Below are positions 6,989 through 14,134 of a DNA stretch of 29,897 nt, one piece after another. Source of the DNA: Anaerolineaceae bacterium UBA6086 (GTDB lineage Bacteria; Chloroflexota; Anaerolineae; Anaerolineales; Anaerolineaceae). A program made the position numbers and the translations under genes. Every line of letters starts with the position of its first letter. Position 1 is the stretch's first letter. The stretch covers positions 1 through 29,897 of the forward strand of contig DIXG01000077.1 of the NCBI GenBank assembly GCA_002436005.1. The letters are read 5' to 3'. The notes under the pieces were generated by a model, which saw only the letters and a program-made list of their open reading frames with translations, had not been told where the DNA came from and made no database searches.

Positions 6989-8370
6989 TGCAATTCACTC
7001 AAAATGGTCAAAACCATCTGCTCTGTTGGCGCCATCAGCCACAACGTGCGGATGCCCTCCTGCAAAAAGACAACAGACACATTTTCAGCGGTCCAGGAAG
7101 GATAGCCTAAGATCCGAGTGTCAGATTCTTGCCAGCGTAAATCTGCGTAATCGCTGAATGCCTCAGCAAACTCATCAGCATCCTTCTCAGTATCCCAAAC
7201 TGATTCCATCACAAAAGTGACCGATTGATCTTTTTCATTGAGATAGAAAGCATACGCATCCCCACCCCATCCCGCTGCTGCTTCCTCTGCCACCCGTTCC
7301 GGAATCTGATGCGATTCTTGATAGGCTTTCGCCAAAATCAGGTAAGAGTACCACTCACCCATCACGTTCTGGTCAAACAATTCCCAATCTTCACCAAGCA
7401 GATTTCCCAAATCTGGTAGGCTGACACTTTGCGGAACATCCGCCGGATAGCGTTCTGGATGCAAAATTTGTTCAGTCGAGACTGGTAAATTTTGATAGGC
7501 TTCATCCACTGCCCCGAATCCGCCTTGCTCAAATAGGTGCTCAACAAAAGCCAGTCCTTTTTCGTAGGGGAAATACAGGTCCGCCTGCAAAAAAGGTGGC
7601 GCAGTGTCATAGATCGGAGTCTCAAATAAATTGATGGATTTGACAACGTCCAGGTAATCCTGCCGGGAAGCATGCGCCTCAAACCAGAGCAGTTCCGTTT
7701 TCGTCGCATCACCTTCGATCAATGCTTGTGTGGCTGCGCATTTTTCCGAATCTGCCTCACAAGCTTCATCATTCAACCCCAACCCCTCACTCAAACGGTA
7801 AGCCTGATCCTGCAAGACATGGGTGAACTCATGGGCATAAGTCATCTTTTCCAATCCGCCAAACTCTGAACCACTCACCACATAGATTTCTTTGATTTCA
7901 TCATCGTAAAACCCGGCAATCTGTTCGCTGTAAAGCACTTGATACAATCCTTTAAGGTCAAAGTTTTCGGGCAACAGACCCAGCGCAGAAAGAACCAGGA
8001 CATCTCGTTGCGCATCCTGGTCGGTGTATTCTGCAAAGAAATCAGTGACCACTATCTCCTGCAGTTCATCCGGTGAGATCAGGGTATGTGTCACCGCTTC
8101 TTGCAGATTGATCCCCCGCAGCTCGATAACCTGCGATTCGATACCCGATAATTGCTCTGCCAGATCACCCGGTAATTCCACCTCCCCAACAAAAGACTCA
8201 TCTTCTGCTGATGGTAACGGGGATTGGATCTGATCTCCCTGACCCAGCCGGATTGGCCAGGCTAAGGATACGCCAATGCCAGCGATAACAAGCACGCTCA
8301 GACAAAGACAGGCAACCACGAGGATGACCGCACAGCTGATCAGGATATTTTTACTTCGTTGATCATTCAT
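6985..8370 (-). CDS. Membrane-anchored HEXXH putative zinc metallopeptidase
   Basis: A 461-residue protein with one N-terminal membrane helix (about residues 9-38, rich in Val/Leu/Cys), followed by a large domain expected outside the cytoplasm. The zinc motif is YAHEFTHVLQDQ with His180, Glu181 and His184. About 35 residues later comes ALIEGDAT, where Glu219 is a good third ligand, so the layout fits a gluzincin. Two Cys nearby (EACEADSEKCA) may form a disulfide. AAGGAA lies 4 nt before the ATG. The gene overlaps the HAD phosphatase downstream by 4 nt. The family is not one I can name, and the substrate is unknown; peptidase activity is inferred from the motif alone. Confidence 0.75.
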   Translation of the reverse strand: MNDQRSKNILISCAVILVVACLCLSVLVIAGIGVSLAWPIRLGQGDQIQSPLPSAEDESFVGEVELPGDLAEQLSGIESQVIELRGINLQEAVTHTLISPDELQEIVVTDFFAEYTDQDAQRDVLVLSALGLLPENFDLKGLYQVLYSEQIAGFYDDEIKEIYVVSGSEFGGLEKMTYAHEFTHVLQDQAYRLSEGLGLNDEACEADSEKCAATQALIEGDATKTELLWFEAHASRQDYLDVVKSINLFETPIYDTAPPFLQADLYFPYEKGLAFVEHLFEQGGFGAVDEAYQNLPVSTEQILHPERYPADVPQSVSLPDLGNLLGEDWELFDQNVMGEWYSYLILAKAYQESHQIPERVAEEAAAGWGGDAYAFYLNEKDQSVTFVMESVWDTEKDADEFAEAFSDYADLRWQESDTRILGYPSWTAENVSVVFLQEGIRTLWLMAPTEQMVLTILSELQ

Positions 8371-8479
8371 AATGTTCCTTAATTCTTGTTTCAGTCCATA
8401 ATTCTACTCAAGCTCAGGGCAATGTCCACAATCTGAACCACGCGCTGTAATATCACAAGGATACCACTTTCTAAATAGC

Positions 8480-8499
8480 AAAAAACCCCCGAAGGGGTT
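8480..8499 (-). terminator. Rho-independent terminator of the OmpR-type regulator gene
   Basis: On the minus strand AACCCC pairs with GGGGTT around a C(TTCG)G tetraloop (8493-8490), the extra-stable UUCG type, with a run of six T (8485-8480). It starts 24 nt after the stop codon. Confidence 0.9.
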
Positions 8500-8523
8500 C
8501 GTAGAAAAATTCAAAATTAACCC

Positions 8524-9192
8524 TTAAACATCAAATATGTAGCCCACACCTCGCCGGGTTTTGATCAGCTGGGGATCGCCCGGATCTTCTTCGATCGCCT
8601 GCCGCAGCCAGCTGATATGAACGTCCAACGTGCGTGTATCCCCTGTATATTCCGTTTCCCAAACCTGTGTGAAGAGCGGAATTCGTTCCACAACTTTCCC
8701 CTTGTTTTTCATTAAAACCTTCAAGATCTCCACCAGCCGGGGGGTCAGCTTGGTCTGTCGATCATGACAGGTCACCAGCTGGGTCTGGGTATTAAGTTCA
8801 ACAGGTCCGGCTTTCATCACAAATTTCTTATCTGTTTCACGATATGCTTTCAAACGATTAGCCAGTTTTTGCGCTGTAAATGGGAGCCAAAGCACCAGGT
8901 TCGCGTCAACGACCTCCGGTAGGACCATATCCTTCTCAACGATCAAGATGATCGGAAGATCGTTGTCTGCCTTTCTGAAATTTGAGCATATCCGGACGCC
9001 GCTCGTCCGTAGAGAGGCTGCATCCACCACCACAACAGCCGGTTTTACATTTTCAAGCATCTTCAGCCCTGCACTGCCGCTGCGCGCGCATGTGATCTGG
9101 TATTCCTGATGATTCAGCTCTTCACAAAACGATACATGATCGCCTCGCTGACCTTCAACCATCAGAACATCCAAAGGCATATTCTTTTTCAA
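8524..9192 (-). CDS. OmpR/PhoB-type regulator with degenerate receiver domain
   Basis: A 222-residue protein. The start is TTG at 9192, with AAGGGA 6 nt upstream; the next ATG (9180) has no SD. Residues 7-115 have the receiver fold pattern. Asp57 (VVVVDAASL) stands at the phosphorylation site. The paired acids near the N-terminus are Glu13-Gly14, the Thr/Ser position is Val85, and the conserved Lys of KPF is Leu103 (LWLPFTAQ). Normal phosphorylation is therefore doubtful. The C-terminal winged helix is intact (about 125-222, LTPRLVEILKVLMKNKGKVV, then GDTRTLDVHISWLRQAI and KTRRGVGYIFDV). No kinase gene is adjacent. It probably binds DNA as a constitutive or non-phosphate-controlled regulator. 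Confidence 0.88.
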   Translation of the reverse strand: MKKNMPLDVLMVEGQRGDHVSFCEELNHQEYQITCARSGSAGLKMLENVKPAVVVVDAASLRTSGVRICSNFRKADNDLPIILIVEKDMVLPEVVDANLVLWLPFTAQKLANRLKAYRETDKKFVMKAGPVELNTQTQLVTCHDRQTKLTPRLVEILKVLMKNKGKVVERIPLFTQVWETEYTGDTRTLDVHISWLRQAIEEDPGDPQLIKTRRGVGYIFDV

Positions 9193-9204
9193 TATAATTC
9201 CCTT

Positions 9205-9629
9205 CTCATGGTGCCAATCTCACAGTCCCACAACGAAGTGCTTGGATAATGCCCCACCCAGATATAATGCATGAGCACATTATATTATTTATGAGTCTCC
9301 TGAAAAAAGGGTGCAACTGCATTGAAAGTAGGGCGTACTGTATCAATTTTATGCTTTTTTGAAGGTCGCATCCCACAAAACACCTGAAATTGTGCATGTT
9401 TGTGGGGCATCAACAAAGTCTTTTTCAATTAAGCGACCTTTTTTCAGTGGAGTCATTTATCGTTTGTATTATTAATAATCAATCGTTCACATTATGTCAA
9501 GCAACCACAAAAAAGTTCTGCTCCTCTTTAGCTCTTGTTAGAGCTTCACTTTGTGTAAAGCGATTTTTAAGGTTAATTCGATTATACACGAAAACCTTAA
9601 AATCTCGCATTAAATTTATGTCAATTTGG
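9205..9629. other. Non-coding stretch between divergent genes
   Basis: The roughly 500-bp gap between the OmpR-type regulator and the nuclease-domain gene is AT-rich and holds no convincing gene. It contains an 8-bp inverted repeat, CCCACAAA (9372-9379) and TTTGTGGG (9399-9406), and several short T tracts. It presumably carries the regulator's promoter. I see no RNA gene. Confidence 0.5.
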
Positions 9630-9658
9630 TTGCGTGATACTTACCCACGTGTTAGAAT
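9630..9658 (+). promoter_or_regulatory. Sigma-70-type promoter of the nuclease-domain gene
   Basis: TTGCGT (9630-9635) and TAGAAT (9653-9658) are separated by 17 bp, 31 bp upstream of the ATG at 9690. Confidence 0.55.
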
Positions 9659-9689
9659 CAAAATAGCTGAGAAATTCTTAGGAGAGCCC

Positions 9690-10292
9690 ATGGCAAAATT
9701 GATCGAGGTTGAAATCGATAGCGTTCGCGTCAGTCTGACGAACCAGCAAAGGATTGTGATCTTAAAAAAGGTCAACGAAGAACGCTACCTGCCAATTTGG
9801 ATTGGACTATATGAGGCTGAAGCCATCACGATCGCGTTACAGGACATTCAGGTGGCAAGGCCGCAAACCCATGATCTCCTCAAAACACTCATTCAATCCC
9901 TCAATGCAAAACTGCTCCAGGTAGAAGTTGTATCCCTCTCCGATGATGTCTTTTATGCAAACCTGGTTTTAGAGGTGGAAGGCGAAAGACGGACCGTTGA
10001 CTGCCGTCCTTCCGATGCCCTTGCGCTGGCAGTCAGAATGCAGGTGCCAATCCTGGTCTCTGAAGATGTCATGAACCAGGCAAGCATCACCCCTGAAGAA
10101 GATATCTCAGATGCAGAGTCTGAAGAGCTGGACACATTTGATTCGGAGGACCTCGAAATTGACAACCTGGATCTTTTTGAGGACTTTCTCCAAAATATTG
10201 ACACCGACGATCTTCCATCCGCAGATGAAAATCCCGATGAGGAATTTGATGACGATGGGCCGGATGATGAAGACGAAGCGGACGAGGTTTAA
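9690..10292 (+). CDS. Bifunctional nuclease (BFN/DUF151) domain protein with acidic tail
   Basis: A 200-residue protein. The start at 9690 (MAKLIEVEIDSV) has AGGAG 5 nt upstream; the open frame extends back to 9390 but that part does not look like protein and lies over the promoter. Residues 1-135 match the BFN domain (PIWIGLYEAEAITIAL, then TVDCRPSDALALAVRMQVPI). Plant and bacterial members are reported to have RNase/DNase activity, but the biological role in bacteria is unclear. From about residue 136 the chain is strikingly acidic: of the last 65 residues, 34 are Asp or Glu and none is Lys or Arg. It is followed by its own terminator and then dnaB. Confidence 0.88.
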   Translation: MAKLIEVEIDSVRVSLTNQQRIVILKKVNEERYLPIWIGLYEAEAITIALQDIQVARPQTHDLLKTLIQSLNAKLLQVEVVSLSDDVFYANLVLEVEGERRTVDCRPSDALALAVRMQVPILVSEDVMNQASITPEEDISDAESEELDTFDSEDLEIDNLDLFEDFLQNIDTDDLPSADENPDEEFDDDGPDDEDEADEV

Positions 10293-10322
10293 AAAAGCAA
10301 AGTCCACTCCAAGATGAACATG

Positions 10323-10358
10323 CCGGGAAATTCCTGTTGAACTGGATCCCGGTTTTTT
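10323..10358 (+). terminator. Rho-independent terminator after the nuclease-domain gene
   Basis: CCGGGA (10323-10328) pairs with TCCCGG (10347-10352), with an inner TCC/GGA pairing, followed by six T (10353-10358). The dnaB promoter overlaps it. Confidence 0.82.
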
Positions 10359-10365
10359 ATACAAT
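10337..10365 (+). promoter_or_regulatory. Putative dnaB promoter lying inside the preceding terminator
   Basis: TTGAAC (10337-10342) and TACAAT (10360-10365) are 17 bp apart. The -35 lies in the terminator loop and the spacer contains the 3' arm and T run. The predicted start is near 10372, giving a leader of about 40 nt before the dnaB ATG. Confidence 0.5.
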
Positions 10366-10411
10366 AATTACACACCCACCGCAGTAACCCGAGTGAAATG
10401 ATTAGAAAGCC

Positions 10412-11776
10412 ATGACGGATAATTACAACTTTAGTGACTATACGCTTTCGGAAGCGCTGACACTCCCAAGCAATCGTGACGCTGAAGAAGCGCTGATAGG
10501 TGCTGTTCTCATCAACCAGGAAGTATTCCTGGAAGTCTCCCAGTTCCTGAACGCGGAAGATTTTTTCATCGTCCGCAACCAGTGGATTTGGGAAGCCTTT
10601 CATCACTTGAATGAAACCCGTCAGCCAATTGACCTGATCACTGTCACGGAAACGCTTTCAAACCGTGGTCAGCTGGATGAGGTCGGGGGTCAGATTTACT
10701 TACTCTCATTAGTCAACCGTGCACCAAATGCTTTTCATGCGGAATCCTATGGCAGGATTATTGAGCAAAATTCCATTCGGCGCCGGATGCTGCAGGCAGC
10801 CAATGAGGTCGCCCGACTGGCTTATTCCCAGGATCAATCCATCGACACCGTGGTGGATGACGCAGAAAAAGCGATCTTCAATGTCAGTGAACGCAGGATC
10901 AAACGGGATCTGGTGCCCATCCGGGATGTCGTTCGGGAATACTATGACAGAATTGATGAACTGGCGCAGCGTTCCGATGACATCTACGGCGTGCCAACCG
11001 GGTTAATTGATATTGACAGCCTGCTGGGCGGCTTGCAAAAATCTGACCTGTTAATCGTGGCCGGTCGCCCCGGCATGGGTAAAACAGGGTTCTTGCTGGG
11101 CACTTTGCGAAACGCTGCCCTGGTGCACAAGAAACATGTAGCCATGTTCTCCATGGAGATGTCCAATGAGCAGCTCCTCCAGCGGCTGATCGCCATGGAC
11201 ACCCGCATTGACACCCAGCGCTTGCGAACAGGCAGACTGAACGACACAGAATGGGATATTTTCTTCCAGGCACTGGAAACTTACGATCAGGCAATGATTT
11301 TCCTGGATGACACGCCAGCCATCACCCCATTAGCCCTGCGCACCAAATGCAGGCGATTGTACATGGAATATGGCCTGGACTTGATCATTGTGGATTACCT
11401 CCAGCTGATGTCAGGGGACTCCCATACGGATAACCGCGTACAGGAAGTTTCCAATATTTCGCGGAATCTAAAGGTGCTTGCCAGGGAATTGAACGTCCCT
11501 GTGCTGACCGCAGCCCAGCTCTCTCGTGCTGTTGAACACCGTCCGGGGCAAAGGCCACAGCTGTCCGATTTACGTGAATCCGGCTCGCTCGAACAGGACG
11601 CGGATATCGTCATGTTCATCCATCGTGACCCGATGAGCGAGGACACCGAACAACGCAATAAGGCAGAAATGATCGTTGCCAAACACCGTAACGGACCCAC
11701 CCACAGCGGGATCGGACTGGTTTTCATTGATCAACTGGCAAAATTTGAAAATGCTGCCAAAGGGCAATACGCATGA
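10412..11776 (+). CDS. dnaB: Replicative DNA helicase DnaB
   Basis: The hexameric helicase that unwinds DNA at the replication fork. The 454-residue product has the N-terminal all-helical domain (about 20-120, NRDAEEALIGAVLINQEVF), a linker, and a RecA-like motor domain from about 190. Walker A is GRPGMGKT (218-225), Walker B is LDLIIVDYLQLM, and later motifs include DLRESGSLEQDADIVMFIHR. The length is normal for DnaB without an intein. The SD before 10412 is weak. Nineteen bases after its stop comes a DnaD-like gene and then a loader-like ATPase, so the three form a replication cluster. The ribosomal protein L9 gene often found with dnaB is not here. Confidence 0.96.
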   Translation: MTDNYNFSDYTLSEALTLPSNRDAEEALIGAVLINQEVFLEVSQFLNAEDFFIVRNQWIWEAFHHLNETRQPIDLITVTETLSNRGQLDEVGGQIYLLSLVNRAPNAFHAESYGRIIEQNSIRRRMLQAANEVARLAYSQDQSIDTVVDDAEKAIFNVSERRIKRDLVPIRDVVREYYDRIDELAQRSDDIYGVPTGLIDIDSLLGGLQKSDLLIVAGRPGMGKTGFLLGTLRNAALVHKKHVAMFSMEMSNEQLLQRLIAMDTRIDTQRLRTGRLNDTEWDIFFQALETYDQAMIFLDDTPAITPLALRTKCRRLYMEYGLDLIIVDYLQLMSGDSHTDNRVQEVSNISRNLKVLARELNVPVLTAAQLSRAVEHRPGQRPQLSDLRESGSLEQDADIVMFIHRDPMSEDTEQRNKAEMIVAKHRNGPTHSGIGLVFIDQLAKFENAAKGQYA

Positions 11777-11795
11777 GCTGTGACAGGGAAATGTA

Positions 11796-12488
11796 ATGAG
11801 CCAGGAAAATGAAAAACCATTTGAAGGGTTTCAAGAAGATAACCTGACCCTGGTCCGGCTGCCAGAAACCTTTTTCACCTCCCTGCTGCACCGCATGGAT
11901 GACATCAACCAGCTGCGAACCCTGCTATATTTATTCTGGCATAACGAACAGCAACAAAGCGAAGTTCGCTATTTCAGATTTGCAGAATTGGCAGCTGATC
12001 AGGCACTGCTTGAGATGATCGGCGGTGAAAATGCACTGCAAAATGCCTTAAGCGGCTTGGTTAGCCAAGGCATTCTTTTGGAAGCAAAAACCATAGAAGA
12101 AGAACCGCCTTATTACTTTTTTAACGGACCGCAGGGACGCGCAGCAGTCGCTGCGATTAACACGGGAGCATGGCAAGGCGCACAACCCCAAAACCAACCG
12201 ATCCATCTGACCAAGGATCGACCCAACATATTTCAGCTATACGAAAACAATATTGGCGTGATCACGCCAATGATGGCTGAAATGCTCAAAGCAGACGAGG
12301 CAACCTATCCAGCAAGCTGGATTGAAGACGCCATCCGCCTGGCGGTGACCCGCAACGCACGCAATTGGAAATATGTCCAGGCAATATTAGAACGCTGGCA
12401 AAATGAAGGACGTGGAGATGAGCAAAATCGACGAAACGATTCGCAAGATCCGGGAAGCTACCGCGAAAGCTGGCTCGGAAGAGACTGA
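11796..12488 (+). CDS. DnaD-like replication initiation protein
   Basis: A 230-residue protein. AGGGA lies 6 nt before the ATG. The C-terminal part (about residues 143-206) carries the DnaD/DnaB-II signature: NIFQLYENNIGVITPMMAE, then WIEDAIRLAVTRNARNWKYV and AILERW. The N-terminal 110 residues look like a winged-helix module (LRTLLYLFWHNEQQ, GENALQNALSGLVSQGILLE). In Bacillus such proteins remodel origin DNA and help recruit the DnaB-type helicase. Its place between dnaB and the loader-like ATPase supports that role. The last 71 bases overlap the next gene's start in another frame, so the two are likely translationally coupled. Confidence 0.85.
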   Translation: MSQENEKPFEGFQEDNLTLVRLPETFFTSLLHRMDDINQLRTLLYLFWHNEQQQSEVRYFRFAELAADQALLEMIGGENALQNALSGLVSQGILLEAKTIEEEPPYYFFNGPQGRAAVAAINTGAWQGAQPQNQPIHLTKDRPNIFQLYENNIGVITPMMAEMLKADEATYPASWIEDAIRLAVTRNARNWKYVQAILERWQNEGRGDEQNRRNDSQDPGSYRESWLGRD

Positions 12489-13803
12489 AGGTCAGGAAAA
12501 CGAAAACCAAATCCGCCAGGCCAGGATGCCCGGTGATCCCAATTGCCCAATTTGCGGTGGGATTGGCTTTCTTCGGCGCGACTTACCCATCACCCATCCA
12601 GATTTTGGCAAAATCGTCCCGTGTTCTTGCCGTTCAGAAGAGATCACACAAACAGCCCGGGCTCGCCTGTTCCGGATGAGCAGCCTGGATGCATTGAAAA
12701 ATTTGCGTTTTGACAATTTTGAAAAACGCGGACACATGGGTTTGGGAATAGTTCAGGCTGATTCGATTGAGAACGCTTACAACCAGGCAAGAAACTTTGC
12801 TGAACAGCGTGAGGGTTGGCTGTTGCTCCTGGGTCCTTACGGCTGCGGAAAAACGCACCTGGCAGCTGCGATCGCCAACCATGCAATCGAAAATGGCGTT
12901 CCCACCCTGTTCCTGACGGTGCCAGATCTGCTGGATTGGCTGCGCTATGCCTACTCCGGCGTTGATCTGAGTTTTGAAGAGCGTTTTGAAGAAATTCGTG
13001 AAATTTCCCTCCTGATCCTGGATGATTTCGGTACGCAGAATGCTACTCCCTGGGCACAGGAAAAAATCTTCCAGATTATGAACCACCGCTATGTCAATCA
13101 ACTTCCCACCGTTGTCACATCCAATATGCTGGTCAATGATTTTGAGGGACGCATCCGATCCCGACTGCAAGACCCGGACCTGGTGACCATTGTCAAAATT
13201 CAAGCGCCTGATTTCCGCAATCCGAAAGATGACACCGGTCATCCCGAGCTTTCCACATTGGCGCTGCACAGCCGCCAAACCTTTGGCAATTTCAGCCTGA
13301 GGCAAAACGAGAACTTCCCCAAACAGGATTTGCGAGATCTCAAGCAAGCCTTCGAAGACGCACGTGATTATGCCGACCATCCCCGGGGATGGCTGCTTTT
13401 CACCGGTCCCTATGGCTCCGGTAAAACCCACCTGGCAGCAGCCATTGGCAACTACCAGGCAGGATTGGGTTTTCCCCCGCTGATGGTCAGCGTGCCGGAT
13501 CTACTGGATCATCTGCGTGCAACCTTCAGCCCAACCAGCCCCACATCATTGGATCGCCGCTTTGAGGAGGTCAAAACAACGCGATTACTCATCCTGGACG
13601 ACCTGGGAACGCAATCCGCAACGCCTTGGGCGAGGGAAAAGATCTATCAGCTCTTTAATTACCGATACAACGCTGAACTGCCAACCGTCATCACCACGTC
13701 ATCAAAAACCGATGAGCTGGATCCAAGGCTCTACAGCCGCATGCAGGACCAGCGCATCTGTAAAGTGATCGTGATCCCGGTGCCGGCTTACCGCGGAAGA
13801 TAA
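12418..13803 (+). CDS. DnaC/DnaI-like helicase loader with two tandem AAA+ domains
   Basis: A 461-residue protein. ATG 12418 is preferred to 12403 because AAGGA lies 7 nt upstream of it. An N-terminal zinc-binding region has CPIC (Cys43, Cys46) and CSC (Cys69, Cys71), as in DnaI-type loaders. Two complete AAA+ modules follow. Walker A is GPYGCGKT at 139-146 and GPYGSGKT at 330-337. Walker B is LLILDDFGTQ and LLILDDLGTQ. Each has a sensor-like TS(N/S) and an SR motif near the end (RIRSRLQD, RLYSRMQD). About 40 residues ahead of each Walker A also match (NF, then A..AR..A....GWLL), so roughly 185 residues were duplicated. Known loaders have one AAA+ domain. Location after dnaB and the DnaD-like gene supports a loader role. 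Confidence 0.9.
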   Translation: MSKIDETIRKIREATAKAGSEETEGQENENQIRQARMPGDPNCPICGGIGFLRRDLPITHPDFGKIVPCSCRSEEITQTARARLFRMSSLDALKNLRFDNFEKRGHMGLGIVQADSIENAYNQARNFAEQREGWLLLLGPYGCGKTHLAAAIANHAIENGVPTLFLTVPDLLDWLRYAYSGVDLSFEERFEEIREISLLILDDFGTQNATPWAQEKIFQIMNHRYVNQLPTVVTSNMLVNDFEGRIRSRLQDPDLVTIVKIQAPDFRNPKDDTGHPELSTLALHSRQTFGNFSLRQNENFPKQDLRDLKQAFEDARDYADHPRGWLLFTGPYGSGKTHLAAAIGNYQAGLGFPPLMVSVPDLLDHLRATFSPTSPTSLDRRFEEVKTTRLLILDDLGTQSATPWAREKIYQLFNYRYNAELPTVITTSSKTDELDPRLYSRMQDQRICKVIVIPVPAYRGR

Positions 13804-13838
13804 TTCCACAATCCTTAAAGTAAAATTTTCACTTAAAC

Positions 13839-13871
13839 AAAACCCTCCCGGCAAAATACCAGGAGGGTTTT
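13839..13871. terminator. Bidirectional terminator between loader gene and MFS gene
   Basis: AAAACCCTCC (13839-13848) pairs perfectly with GGAGGGTTTT (13862-13871) around a 13-nt loop. T-rich tracts follow in both directions, so it can serve the loader gene (plus) and the convergent MFS gene (minus). Confidence 0.85.
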
Positions 13872-14134
13872 CTCAATAGAAAAGGAGAAAAAGATGAGCT
13901 TGTTGATCATCTCATTCTGATTAAATCCTACGCGCTGAGTGTTAGATCTTTATAAGAAGTTGATTTCGAAATATCCTTAATTTTCTCAAACTATCTATTT
14001 AGTCTGCCAAAACAATCCGCACAGAAGCGATCACCAGGTTGCCAAAGCGAGCACGATACCAACTAACCATTACACAAATTCGCCCTTTTTGAACACTCCC
14101 TGAGAACAAAACCAAATTGATAGATCAAAAAAGA
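13872..14134. other. Gap with a possible 8-residue ORF behind a strong SD
   Basis: The 331-bp gap between the convergent genes holds the terminator and little else. At 13894-13920, on the plus strand, ATG follows AAAGGAG by 6 nt and opens a frame of eight codons (MSLLIISF) that ends in TGA. No gene follows on that strand for more than 2 kb, so a leader-peptide role is not obvious. It may be a remnant. Confidence 0.35.

Noticed and set aside
9390..9689. N-terminal extension of the BFN-domain protein
   Set aside because: The extra 100 residues look like translated non-coding DNA, cover a good promoter, and the internal ATG at 9690 has an AGGAG at 5 nt.
10398..10415. Five-codon ORF (MIRKP) overlapping the dnaB ATG
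   Set aside because: Too short and without an SD; an overlap of this kind is expected by chance.
12634..13431. A 265-residue minus-strand frame over the loader gene
   Set aside because: It is antisense to a gene with two full AAA+ domains; its sequence shows no recognisable domain.
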